The position numbers and the translations under genes are program-made. The notes under the pieces are model-generated. The model was given only the letters and a program-made list of their open reading frames with translations. It was not told the DNA's origin and did no database searches. Below, piece after piece: positions 40,313 through 48,569 of a DNA stretch of 64,000 nucleotides (its first letter is position 1; each line of letters starts with the position of its first letter). Source of the stretch: Kitasatospora sp. NBC_01250 (GTDB taxonomy: Bacteria; Actinomycetota; Actinomycetes; Streptomycetales; Streptomycetaceae); contig NZ_CP108476.1 of the NCBI RefSeq assembly GCF_036226465.1, forward strand, positions 8,494,001-8,558,000. Reading direction: 5' to 3'.

Positions 40313-40912
40313 ATGCAGGACGAGGACGTCAAGCCGCCGGTACGCCGTGCGCGGGTCACGCCCGCGCGGGAGGCGGACCTGCTGTCCGCCGCCCTGGAGG
40401 TGCTGCGCGAGGTCGGCTACGAGGCGATGACCATGGATGCCGTCGCCCTGCGCGGACGGTGCAGCAAGGCCACGCTCTACAAGGTCTGGCAGGGAAAGCC
40501 GCAGCTGGTCGCCGCGGCCCTGCAGGAGACCCGGCCGGTCGACCTGGAGATCATCGACACCGGCACGCTCAAGGGCGACCTGCTGGCGCTCGTGCGGCAG
40601 CTGGCCGACAGTGCGCAGGAGAACACCGCGTTGATGACCGCGCTGTCACACGCCGCGCTGGCCGATCGCGGCCTGGCCGAGGCCCTGCGCGAGCGGCTGG
40701 TCGGGCCGGAGATCGGACGGCTGCACGCGCTCGTCGAGCGGGCCGTGCACCGGGGTGAACTGCCTGCGCTGCCGGGGGCGTTGGCCTTCCTGCCGCAGAT
40801 GCTCTTCGCCGTGCTGCTGTCCCGTCCGCTGTTCGAGGACGCCTTCGCCGACGCCGACTACCTGACCAGCTATGTGGAGACCGCGCTGCTGCCCGCGCTC
40901 CTGCACTCCTGA
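40313..40912 (+). CDS. TetR-family transcriptional repressor
   Basis: A 199-residue TetR regulator. The DNA-binding domain (about 18-65) reads READLLSAALEVLREVGYEAMTMDAVA followed by CSKATLYKVWQGKPQLVAAAL. The ligand domain is helical and compatible with dimerisation (TetR_C-like). ATG 40313 follows TTGGAGG; an alternative TTG start at 40301 is unlikely. It is followed by a DHA2-type exporter 33 bp downstream, a classic repressor-exporter pair in which the exported drug or its precursor would lift repression. Confidence 0.94.
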   Translation: MQDEDVKPPVRRARVTPAREADLLSAALEVLREVGYEAMTMDAVALRGRCSKATLYKVWQGKPQLVAAALQETRPVDLEIIDTGTLKGDLLALVRQLADSAQENTALMTALSHAALADRGLAEALRERLVGPEIGRLHALVERAVHRGELPALPGALAFLPQMLFAVLLSRPLFEDAFADADYLTSYVETALLPALLHS

Positions 40913-40945
40913 CACCACGTTTCACCCACCCTGGAGCTTTCGACC

Positions 40946-42457
40946 GTGACCCGCACAACCGCACCCGCCCCCGCCGAGACCGCCGGCCCGCCCGGGCCGG
41001 CGCCCAGCAGTGGCGGGGCGCGGCGCCGCTGGTGGACGCTGGCCGTGATCAGCACCGCCCAGCTGATGGTGATCCTGGACGCCACCATCGTGAACATAGC
41101 CCTGCCCGCCGCCCAGCGTGACCTGGGTTTCTCCGACGGCAACCGGCAGTGGGTGGTCACCGGCTACGCACTGGCCTTCGGCAGCCTGCTGCTGCTCGGC
41201 GGGCGGATCGCCGACCTGTTCGGCCGCCGGGCCACCTTCCTGGTCGGCCTGCTCGGATTCGCCGGGGCCTCCGCGCTCGGCGGCGCGGCCGGCAGTTTCG
41301 AACTCCTGGTCGGCGCACGCGCGTTGCAGGGCCTCTTCGGCGCCCTGCTGGCCCCGGCGGCCCTCTCGCTGCTGACCGTGACCTTCACCGACGGCAAGGA
41401 ACGCGCCAAGGCCTTCGGCGTGTTCGGCGCCATCGCCGGCGCGGGCGGGGCGATCGGCCTGCTGCTCGGCGGCGTCCTCACCGAGCACCTGAGCTGGCGC
41501 TGGACCCTGTACGTGAACCTGGGCTTCGCCGCCGTCGCCTTCGTCGGGGGTCTGCTCCTGCTGCAGCGCACACCGCGCGACCGCAGCGCCAGGCTCGACG
41601 TCCCCGGCATGGTCCTGGTCTCGGTCGGACTCTTCGACCTGGTCTACGGCTTCTCCAACGCCGAGTCGCACAGCTGGAATTCGCCCTCGACCTGGGGCTT
41701 CCTGGTGGGCGGAGCACTGCTGCTGGCCGCGTTCGCCTGGTGGCAGACCAGGGCCGCCCACCCGCTGCTGCCGCTGCGCGTCCTGCTGGACCGCACGCGC
41801 GGCGCCTCGTTCCTCGCCGTGCTCATCGTCGGCGCCGGGATGTTCGGGGTCTTCCTCTTCCTGACCTACTACCTGCAACTCACCCTGGGCTACTCGCCGA
41901 TTCGCACCGGGCTGGCCTTCCTGCCCATGGTCGGCGCCCTGATGGTCACCGCGACCCTGTCCACCGGCGTGCTCGTCCCGCGGTTCGGGCCCAAGCCCGT
42001 GGTCCCGCTGGGCATGGGCATCACCGCGGCAGGTCTGGTGTGGCTGACCGGCCTGGGCCTGCACAGCGACTATCCGGCCCACCTGCTGCCGCCGCTGATC
42101 GCGGTGGGCCTCGGGATCGGCCTGGTGATCGCGCCCGCCATGAACCTGGCCGTCTCCGGGGTGGCCGCCGCCGACGCCGGGGTGGCCTCGGCCACCGTCA
42201 ACACCATGCAGCAGATCGGCGGTTCGATCGGCACCGCGCTGCTCAACACACTGGCCGCCAGCGCCGCCCACCACTACCTGGCCGGCCGGGACCCGCGGGA
42301 CCGGGCCGTGCTGGCCCGGGCCGGCCTGGAGAGCTACGCCACCGCGTACTGGTGGTCGGCGGGGTTCTTCGCGGTCGGCCTGGTGGCGAGCGCGCTGCTG
42401 TACCGCCGCGGGCGGGTGGTGGAGGACGCGAACGCGGCTCCGGTGGTGCACTTCTGA
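40946..42457 (+). CDS. MFS transporter, DHA2 (14-TM) drug exporter
   Basis: A 503-residue MFS exporter of the DHA2 family with 14 predicted helices. Motif A reads GGRIADLFGRRATFL, motif D1 LDATIVNIALP in helix 1, motif C-like GPxxGG as GAGGAIGLLLGG in helix 5. The antiport-type layout suggests drug or toxin efflux. GTG 40946 follows CTGGAG. It shares a transcript with the TetR gene and ends at the 10-bp hairpin at 42478. Confidence 0.93.
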   Translation: MTRTTAPAPAETAGPPGPAPSSGGARRRWWTLAVISTAQLMVILDATIVNIALPAAQRDLGFSDGNRQWVVTGYALAFGSLLLLGGRIADLFGRRATFLVGLLGFAGASALGGAAGSFELLVGARALQGLFGALLAPAALSLLTVTFTDGKERAKAFGVFGAIAGAGGAIGLLLGGVLTEHLSWRWTLYVNLGFAAVAFVGGLLLLQRTPRDRSARLDVPGMVLVSVGLFDLVYGFSNAESHSWNSPSTWGFLVGGALLLAAFAWWQTRAAHPLLPLRVLLDRTRGASFLAVLIVGAGMFGVFLFLTYYLQLTLGYSPIRTGLAFLPMVGALMVTATLSTGVLVPRFGPKPVVPLGMGITAAGLVWLTGLGLHSDYPAHLLPPLIAVGLGIGLVIAPAMNLAVSGVAAADAGVASATVNTMQQIGGSIGTALLNTLAASAAHHYLAGRDPRDRAVLARAGLESYATAYWWSAGFFAVGLVASALLYRRGRVVEDANAAPVVHF

Positions 42458-42477
42458 CCGGCCCGGCAGTCCTCCAC

Positions 42478-42507
42478 CGCCTGGTCCACCGGTCGGCGGA
42501 CCAGGCG
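42478..42507 (+). terminator. hairpin terminator after TetR-MFS operon
   Basis: CGCCTGGTCC (42478-42487) pairs exactly with 42498-42507 across a 10-nt loop, 20 bp past the exporter stop. Confidence 0.6.
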
Positions 42508-42522
42508 CAGGACGCGGCCCTC

Positions 42523-42691
42523 CTAGTGCCGCGTCAGGCAGCCTTTGCCCGTCAAGGAGCGGCGTCCGGTGCGTGCTGTCGGCGTGCCGGCCGGAAGTCC
42601 TCGTACTGGACGTACTTGGGCTTTCGGCCGGTGCGGCGAGAGGGCGTGCCGGGCGTCGCGACGGGGCGAAGGTTGCCTGATGCGGCACTAG
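42523..42691. mobile_element. MITE-like element or IS remnant with 31-bp inverted repeats
   Basis: A 169-bp element. The left end (42523-42553, CTAGTGCCGCGTCAGGCAGC...) and right end (42660-42691) are imperfect inverted repeats of about 31 bp, both bounded by CTAG, compatible with TA or CTAG target duplication. The interior still reads, on the minus strand, as a short basic peptide tail (RTGRKPKYVQYEDFRPARRQ), likely the remains of a coding sequence. No transposase is present, so it would need help in trans. The same terminal sequence recurs at 58415-58470. The rest of the 318-bp gap holds only the hairpin at 42478 and the promoter side of the next gene. Confidence 0.65.
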
Positions 42692-42775
42692 CGTTGACCG
42701 TGCCCGTAGGTGGGCGCCAGGGCTTGTCCTGCCCGCGCCCGGCGGACACCGGAGCGAAGAGGGAAGGTGACAGTC

Positions 42776-43246
42776 ATGTCGAGCACGGTGCGACAGGTCG
42801 TCGTCGGAGTCGACGGATCGGCCGGCAGCCTGGCCGCCCTGCGCCTCGGGGCGGAGGAGGCCGAGCGGCACGGCGTGCCGCTGCGGCCGGTGCTCGCGCT
42901 GGTGCCGCCCGGCGGCGAGGCCGCCGAGGCGCGCTGGCCCTCGCCGCCGGAGTACCGGCGGATCTGGCTGGAGGCGGCCGGCAACACGCTGGCCGAGGCC
43001 TGCGCCCGGGCCCTCGGCGAGCGCACCGACGGCCTGGAGGTCGAGCCGGAGGTGGTCCGGGGCAGCCCGGGCCCGGTCCTGGTCGACTGCGCCTGCGACA
43101 GCACCGACCTGCTGGTGCTCGGGGACGGCGGCCACGGCGTGCGGTCGCTCCTGCACCCGCACTCGGTCGGCCGTTACTGCCGCAAGCACGCGCACGGCCC
43201 GGTCCTGCTGGTCCACCCCGCCGAGGTCGACGCCGATGTCCAGTGA
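42776..43246 (+). CDS. universal stress protein
   Basis: A 156-residue Usp: VRQVVVGVDGSAGSLAALRLGAEEAERH at the start, LLVLGDGGHGVRSLLHPHSVGRYCRKHAHGPVLLVHP at the end (key residues only). Shares the HSVxRxCxKHAxxPVLxV block with the Usp at 39510. ATG 42776 follows GAGGGAAGGTG. Its last 11 bp overlap the next Usp gene, so the two are translationally linked. It starts 85 bp past the MITE-like element. Confidence 0.9.
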   Translation: MSSTVRQVVVGVDGSAGSLAALRLGAEEAERHGVPLRPVLALVPPGGEAAEARWPSPPEYRRIWLEAAGNTLAEACARALGERTDGLEVEPEVVRGSPGPVLVDCACDSTDLLVLGDGGHGVRSLLHPHSVGRYCRKHAHGPVLLVHPAEVDADVQ

Positions 43247-43700
43247 GAGCGAACGCACCATGGACCGGCCCGAGGAGCGCCGGATCGTGGTCGGCGTGGA
43301 CGGTTCGCCGACCTCGCGCCGCGCCCTGCGCTGGGCGCTCGACCAGGCCCGGTTGACCGGGGCCGTCCTGGAGGCGGTGACCTGCTGGATCTACCCGACG
43401 ATGTACGGGGTGGTCACGCTGCGACCGGAGTCACGCTGCGACCGGGAGGCGGGGCGGACACTGGCCCGGGCCGTCGCGGAGGTGGCCGGGGTCCGGCCGC
43501 CGGTCGCGGTCCGGCAGAGCGTGCTGCTGGGCCACGCCGCCGAGGAACTGCTGGCCCGGGCGCACGGCGCCGACCTGCTGGTCCTGTGCGGCAGTCGGGG
43601 CCGGCAGGCGTTCGCCGGTGCCTCGGCGGGGCCGGTGGACCGGTACTGCCTGAACCACGCCCGCTGCCCCGTGGTGGTGGTCCCCGGACCGGGATGCTGA
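43236..43700 (+). CDS. universal stress protein
   Basis: A 154-residue Usp with RIVVGVDGSPTSRRALRWALDQAR (the strand-helix start typical of ATP-binding Usps) and LLVLCGSRGRQAFAGASAGPVDRYCLNHARCPVVVVPG. The glycine loop is intact in outline (GSRGRxxFAGxxxGxV), making nucleotide binding more likely than in the other three. Start at ATG 43236 overlaps the preceding gene; ATG 43260 is a possible alternative. Fourth Usp gene in 4.7 kb. Confidence 0.9.
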   Translation: MSSESERTMDRPEERRIVVGVDGSPTSRRALRWALDQARLTGAVLEAVTCWIYPTMYGVVTLRPESRCDREAGRTLARAVAEVAGVRPPVAVRQSVLLGHAAEELLARAHGADLLVLCGSRGRQAFAGASAGPVDRYCLNHARCPVVVVPGPGC

Positions 43701-43728
43701 GGGTCGGCTCGGCGGTGTCGGCTCGGCG

Positions 43729-43863
43729 ATGACTGCGCGGCCGCAGAGGATTCCGAGGATGAGGCCGCGCAGTTCGGCCTTCGTGCTCGGCATGGGCAGT
43801 GCCTCGTGGCAGGAGCACCTGCCGCTGATCGAGCAGATCGCCGCGCGGTTCGAACTCGGCTGA
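43729..43863 (+). other. short coding-like remnant (possible gene tail)
   Basis: A 44-codon frame ends with FVLGMGSASWQEHLPLIEQIAARFELG, which has a natural protein-like composition at its C-terminus, whereas the first 18 codons are Arg/Pro-rich and unlikely. There is no ribosome site. It may be the preserved 3' end of a lost gene, or chance. A hairpin terminator follows 40 bp later, supporting the gene-tail view. Confidence 0.25.
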
Positions 43864-43904
43864 CAGCGCACGGACTGATCCCCTCCCGCCGCCCAGGGCA
43901 TGAC

Positions 43905-43939
43905 GGGGCCGGGCCGCCTGCTACAGGCGGCCCGGCCCC
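43905..43939. terminator. strong bidirectional hairpin terminator
   Basis: Perfect 16-bp stem: 43905-43920 against 43924-43939 with a 3-nt loop. It lies between rightward Usp genes (or the remnant) and the leftward SPW-repeat gene, so it can end both. Confidence 0.8.
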
Positions 43940-43965
43940 GGGGCCTGTCCGGCGACGGTGCCGGA

Positions 43966-44430
43966 TCAACCCCGGCCACCGCCGGAGCGCCGTTCACCCG
44001 CGCCGCGCACCATCCGGTTCGCGATCAGGGCGAGCACCCCGGTCAGGGCGCCGACGATCACGTTGCTCCAGATCATGCCGGCCGAGGCGTGGTGGCCCGC
44101 CGTGGCGATCCACGGGGAGACGATCAGCCAGAGGCCGGCCAGGGCCGTGGCCCAGGTCAGGCCGCGCATCCGGGCCGGTGCCACGCTCAGTCCGACCCCG
44201 AGGGCCGCGACCGCGAGGCCGACGATCAGGTTGCAGGCGGTCAGCTCGGGGCTGGTGGCGTTGAAGTGCACCACCCATGCCGAGATCGCCAGGTAGAGGC
44301 CGGTCAGGAAGACCAGTCCGTCGACGGCTACTCCCTGCGGCCCGTCCAGCATGCGCGCGTACCGGGCCCGCATCTCCGACACGTCGGGGTGGGTGGAGAG
44401 GTCACTCGTGTGGTGTGAGACGTCGGCCAT
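43966..44430 (-). CDS. SPW-repeat membrane protein
   Basis: A 154-residue integral membrane protein with four predicted helices. The SPW repeat appears as LWLIVSPWIATAGHH, with a diverged first copy at GLYLAISAWVVHF. Actinobacterial SPW proteins are of unknown function and are often near stress genes, as here. The N-terminal 35 residues are soluble (DVSHHTSDLSTHPDVSEMRARYARMLD). ATG 44430 follows AGGAGG. Confidence 0.9.
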   Translation of the reverse strand: MADVSHHTSDLSTHPDVSEMRARYARMLDGPQGVAVDGLVFLTGLYLAISAWVVHFNATSPELTACNLIVGLAVAALGVGLSVAPARMRGLTWATALAGLWLIVSPWIATAGHHASAGMIWSNVIVGALTGVLALIANRMVRGAGERRSGGGRG

Positions 44431-44666
44431 GCGACTCGCCTCCTTCGGTTCTGTACATCGGAGTTGATGGCCAGCGGACGGTCCTGGACCGTCCCGCGGC
44501 GGCGGACCCGGGTTGCAGCATGTCCACCGCCACGACCGACCCTAGGACGCCGCACCCGGGGCCCGGATCGGCCGATCGGGCGATCGACCGGGGGAGGGGC
44601 ACCCCGGGCAGCTCGCCGCCCCTTGGGGTGGCGTGAACGGGTGCGGTGCTGGGGAGATGCCGTGGC

Positions 44667-45110
44667 ATGGTGACGATGTCGCAGGACGTGCGCGCGAGGC
44701 TCGGGGCGCCGAACATCTGGTACGTGGCCACGGTCAGTGCCGACGGATCCCCGCAGGTGAGTCCGATGTGGGTGGGCCTGGAGGGGGATCTGCTGCTGTT
44801 CAACACGGCGGTGGGCCGGATCAAGGAACGCAACCTGCGCCGGGACCCCCGGGTGTGCCTGTCGCACGCGGACCCGGCGGATCCCTACGACCGGGTGCAG
44901 ATCCACGGCCGCGCGGTCCGCTTCGTGCAGGGCCCGCAGGCGGACCGGAACCTGGACGAGCTGGCCCAGGCCTATCTGGGCGCTGCGCGCTACGAGTGGA
45001 CGGTCCCCGGCGAGCAGCGCGTCGCCGTGCTGGTGGAGCCGTTGAAGGTCCGCCGGGTGGTCGGCGTGGAGCCCTTCCCGCCCGGGGCGCCGGGGAGCGT
45101 CAGCGGGTGA
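44667..45110 (+). CDS. PPOX-class pyridoxamine 5'-phosphate oxidase-fold protein
   Basis: A 147-residue split-barrel flavin/deazaflavin-binding protein: NIWYVATVSADGSPQVSPMWVG, LLLFNTAVGRIKERNLRRDPRVCLS and VQIHGRAVRFVQG. Such PPOX-family proteins include F420-dependent enzymes of actinobacteria; the cofactor cannot be told from sequence alone. ATG 44667 is 10 nt after GGGGAG; GTG 44646 and ATG 44676 are alternatives. Its end overlaps the convergent phosphatase gene by 11 bp. Confidence 0.88.
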   Translation: MVTMSQDVRARLGAPNIWYVATVSADGSPQVSPMWVGLEGDLLLFNTAVGRIKERNLRRDPRVCLSHADPADPYDRVQIHGRAVRFVQGPQADRNLDELAQAYLGAARYEWTVPGEQRVAVLVEPLKVRRVVGVEPFPPGAPGSVSG

Positions 45111-46761
45111 GGCGCACCGTCAGCAGGGCGGCGTCGTCGCGGTGGTCGACGGCGTCGGCGGCGGTGAGCAGCGCGTCCGCCAGGTGTTCGGGGTCGCGGC
45201 CGTCGGTGTTGGCGATGGCCGCGCGCACCAGGTCGAGGCCGTCGTCCAGGCTGAGGCCGGGGCCCTCCAGCAGGCCGTCCGTCAGCAGCGTGAGGGTCTC
45301 CACCTCGGCCAGGGACCAGCGTTGGTCGGGGTACGCGGCGTCCGGTGCGACGCCCAGCGGCGGTCCGGGTGGTGGGGCCAGCAGGCAGGTTCCGCCGCCG
45401 GTCAGGCCGAGCACCCCGGGGACGTGTCCGGCGGTGGCGGCCGTCAGCTCGCCGCGCGCCAGGTCCAGCACGGCGTAGGTGCAGGTGGTCAGCAGCGGGC
45501 TGTCCAGCGAGTGGAGCAGGGCGTTGGTGGCGGCGAGCACCTGGCCGGGGGCGGCGCCGTTCTGCGCGAAGGCGCGCAGCGCGGTGCGCACCTGGCCCAT
45601 GGTGGCGGCCGACTCCACGTCGTGGCCCTCGACGTCCCCGATGCTCAGGGCGCAGCGGCCGTCGGGCAGCGCGACGACGTCGTACCAGTCGCCGCCGACG
45701 GTGACCCCGGCGCGGGCGGGCAGGTACCGGGCCGCCAGGCGCAGCCCGGGGACCTCCGGCAGGCGTCCGGGCAGCAGGACGTGCTGGACGGCGGCGGCCA
45801 GCTCGATCCGGGCCTGGAGCAGGGCGGAGCGTTCCAGGGCCTGTCCGGTGAGCCTGGCCAGGGCGAGCAGCAGGGTCCGCTCCTCGACCGGGAAGGCATG
45901 GCGGCGCGCGTAGCCGAGGATCAGCGCGCCGGGTGCACGGTCGCCCCGGGAGAGCGGGAGCATCGCCCAGGAGCGGGCGGCGGTGAGGGAGAGCAACTGG
46001 TGCGGATCGCCGCCGCTGAGCGCCCGGAACTCCTGGTGGGAGCGGACGTAGTAGGCCCGGTTCTCCTGGATGACGCGCGCGGCCGGGACCGCCGCGGTCA
46101 CCGGCAGGCCCTCCATCACCCGCCCGGCCGCCACCCCGGCGCCCGCGCTCGCCAGCGTCCGCAGCCTGCCGTGCTCGGGGACCAGGACCACCGCGCCGAT
46201 CGCGTCCACACCCTGGAAGAAGCGGTCGGTGATGGCGCGGGCGACCTCGTCGACCGTGGTGGCGGCCAGCAGCGCGCCGGCCAGTTCCTGGACCGCGGTG
46301 GCGCGTTCGGCCTCGGTCTCGGCGCGCTCCTCGAGTTCGCCGCGCGACTTCACGATCGCGGTGATGTCCCGGGTGACCCCGACCAGCGAGCGGCGCGGCG
46401 GATCGCCGATCCAGTGGACCTGCGCCTTGCTCTGCATCCAGCGCTCGCGCCCGGAGCTGTCGCGCATGCGGTAGCGGTGGGTGAAGCCGCGGCCCTCCGC
46501 GCAGGCCCGGGTGAAGTCGTCGAGGACGGGCTGCCGGTACTCGGGCGCCAGTGCCGCCAGGATCCGCTGTCCGGTCGGGCTCGGGCCGAGCCGCATGCCG
46601 AACAGCTCGTCGGATCCGGCGAACCAGCGCTCCTCCCCGGTCTCCAGATCGACGCTCCAGGCGGCCAGCCCGGCGATGTCCAGCGCGAGCCGCAGCTGCC
46701 ACTGCTGCTCGCCCGCCGGATCGGTCCGGGTGTCGGCGAACGCGCCGTGCGGCTGGTCCAT
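45100..46761 (-). CDS. PAS-GAF-PP2C (RsbU/SpoIIE-type) protein phosphatase
   Basis: A 553-residue regulator with PAS/PAC (about 20-140, ending SLVGVTRDITAIV), coiled linker, GAF (about 160-310) and a PP2C/SpoIIE phosphatase domain (about 335-550). Catalytic metal-binding sites are VGGDWYDVV, GDVEGHDVES and LLTDGLLEG, and TAGHVPGVLGL is present. Nearly every block has a counterpart in the protein at 36141-38219 (e.g. ALDIA.(L/M)AAWSVDL, WFAGSDELFG, AYYVRSHQEFRALS), showing a recent paralogous pair. It would act on an anti-sigma-factor antagonist encoded elsewhere. ATG 46761. Confidence 0.93.
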   Translation of the reverse strand: MDQPHGAFADTRTDPAGEQQWQLRLALDIAGLAAWSVDLETGEERWFAGSDELFGMRLGPSPTGQRILAALAPEYRQPVLDDFTRACAEGRGFTHRYRMRDSSGRERWMQSKAQVHWIGDPPRRSLVGVTRDITAIVKSRGELEERAETEAERATAVQELAGALLAATTVDEVARAITDRFFQGVDAIGAVVLVPEHGRLRTLASAGAGVAAGRVMEGLPVTAAVPAARVIQENRAYYVRSHQEFRALSGGDPHQLLSLTAARSWAMLPLSRGDRAPGALILGYARRHAFPVEERTLLLALARLTGQALERSALLQARIELAAAVQHVLLPGRLPEVPGLRLAARYLPARAGVTVGGDWYDVVALPDGRCALSIGDVEGHDVESAATMGQVRTALRAFAQNGAAPGQVLAATNALLHSLDSPLLTTCTYAVLDLARGELTAATAGHVPGVLGLTGGGTCLLAPPPGPPLGVAPDAAYPDQRWSLAEVETLTLLTDGLLEGPGLSLDDGLDLVRAAIANTDGRDPEHLADALLTAADAVDHRDDAALLTVRLTR

Positions 46762-46812
46762 GGTGGTGTCGCCTCCCTCGTATCGGTGTCGGCTGTGCCG
46801 ATCGTGGCGCCG

Positions 46813-48393
46813 TCACACCGGCGGTGGTGTCCGCCGATCGGCCGACCCGCCGGTGGGAGGGCGTTCGGCCGAAGCGGGAGCCTGCGGCTGTGGCACGGCG
46901 GTGGCCAGCCGCTCGGCTGCCGTGCGTGCGGTCTGCCGGGCCCAGCGGCCGGTCACCAGCGCGCCCAGCCCGCAGACGACGACTCCGCAGCCGGTGACGA
47001 CCCACCAGGCGGCCCGGGACGCGGCCAGGAAACCGGCCGTGCTCGCGGCCTGCGGCGAGCCGTGCAGCCCGGCGGAGAGCACCGCGCCGATCACCGCCAC
47101 GCCCAGCGCGACCCCGACCCGGCAGCTGACCATGGTGATCGCCGAGGCCACTCCGGCCTGCGTCCGCGGCATGCCGTCCACCGCCAGGCCGGTCGCCGGG
47201 ACGTCGACCAGGCCGATCCCGGCCCCGAACAGCCCGAAGGCCACCAGCAGCAGCACCACGGACGACTCGACGTGGCAGGCCGCGAACAGCAGCCCGCTGA
47301 CCGCGATGGCCGCGCCTGCCAGCACCATCGGCAGCCGCGGTCCGCGCCGGGCCACCAGCCGCCCCGCGATCGGGGCGAAGACCACGGTCATCACCGGCAT
47401 CGGCAGCATCCACAGGCCGGCGGGCAGCGCGGAGAGCCCGCGCACGTCCTGCAGGTAGAGCGTGGTGATGAAGAGGAAGCCGCCCAGCGCCGCGAAACCG
47501 GCCAGCGAGACGATCACCGAACCGCTGAACGGCGCGCTGCGGAAGAACCGCAGTTCGATCAGCGGATCGCGCCGCCGGCGCTCCCAGCAGATCAGCCCGG
47601 CCAGCGCGAGGGCTGCCACCGCCAGGCAGCAGGAGATCGGCGCTGAGCCCCAACCACGGTGCGGGGCCTCGATGACGGCGTAGGTCAGCGTGCCGAGCAG
47701 GGCGATCACCAGGGCCTGCCCGGGCAGATCGGCCCGGCGGGTGGCCGCCGAGCGGGACTCCGGCAGGAAGCGGCGGGTGAGCAGCAGCAGGGCGAGCACG
47801 ATCGGCACGTTGATCCAGAACACCGAGCGCCAGCCGCCGCCCGCCACCAGCACCCCGCCCGCCAGCGGGCCCAGCGCCAGGCCCAGGCCGAAGGCGCAGC
47901 TCCACGCGCCGATCGCCCGGCTGCGCTCGGCCCGGTCGGTGAAGGTGTGGGTGATGACCGACAGTGAGACCGGGGCCAGCATCGCGCCGCCCAGCGCCTG
48001 CACCACGCGGAACCCGATCAGGCTCCCGGTGCCCGGCGCCAGGCCGCACAGCGCCGACCCCAGCCCGAAGAGCAGCAGCCCGGCCCGGAAGGTGCGGCGC
48101 CGCCCGACCCGGTCGCCGGTGGAGCTGGCGAGCAGCATCAGCGAGGCGACGACCAGGTTGTAGCTGTCGACCACCCACTGCAGACCGCACACCGAGGCGT
48201 GCAGGTGCCGCTCCAGGGCGGGCAGCGCGATGTTCAGCGCCGTGCTGTCCAGGCCGACCATCAGCACGGCCAGGGAGCTGATCAGGAGGATCAGCCGGCC
48301 GCGGGTGGTGGCGAGTGTGGCGCCGGGCTGCTCCCGGCGCGGCTCGGGCGTGAGGCGGGAGGGGCCACCGTAGAGCTTCGGGGAGGTCGTCAT
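46813..48393 (-). CDS. MFS transporter, DHA2 (14-TM) exporter
   Basis: A 526-residue DHA2 exporter: helix 1 with GLDSTALNIALPAL, motif A TGDRVGRRRTF, motif C in GLALGPLAGGVLV. The C-terminal tail is Pro/Ala-rich. It is closely similar to the exporter at 59476-61020 (shared EAPHRGWGxP/EAPQRGWGDP, LYLQDxRGxSAL, WWVVTGCGV). ATG 48393 follows AAGGAG; the reading frame continues upstream to 50178 only as a shadow. No regulator adjacent. It is in the same direction as the MFS gene upstream. Confidence 0.92.
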   Translation of the reverse strand: MTTSPKLYGGPSRLTPEPRREQPGATLATTRGRLILLISSLAVLMVGLDSTALNIALPALERHLHASVCGLQWVVDSYNLVVASLMLLASSTGDRVGRRRTFRAGLLLFGLGSALCGLAPGTGSLIGFRVVQALGGAMLAPVSLSVITHTFTDRAERSRAIGAWSCAFGLGLALGPLAGGVLVAGGGWRSVFWINVPIVLALLLLTRRFLPESRSAATRRADLPGQALVIALLGTLTYAVIEAPHRGWGSAPISCCLAVAALALAGLICWERRRRDPLIELRFFRSAPFSGSVIVSLAGFAALGGFLFITTLYLQDVRGLSALPAGLWMLPMPVMTVVFAPIAGRLVARRGPRLPMVLAGAAIAVSGLLFAACHVESSVVLLLVAFGLFGAGIGLVDVPATGLAVDGMPRTQAGVASAITMVSCRVGVALGVAVIGAVLSAGLHGSPQAASTAGFLAASRAAWWVVTGCGVVVCGLGALVTGRWARQTARTAAERLATAVPQPQAPASAERPPTGGSADRRTPPPV

Positions 48394-48569
48394 CCGTGCT
48401 GCGCTCCTTCGTTTCGGCTGTCCCCGTACCGCTCCTCCGTCGACCGTAGGCAGCCGCCGGGGCCTTCCCGGTCCCACCGGCGGTGGCCGGAGCGGGGGGA
48501 GCGGCGGTCCACCGATCGGGGGAGGGCCGGTGCGCGCCGGAGCGGGCGTCGGCCGGGATCGGGGCGCGG

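Noticed and set aside
44990..48190. A 1066-codon open frame on the minus strand spanning phosphatase and MFS genes
   Set aside because: Arg/Gly/Ala-rich shadow frame produced by GC bias; the real genes at 45100-46761 and 46813-48393 have motifs and ribosome sites.
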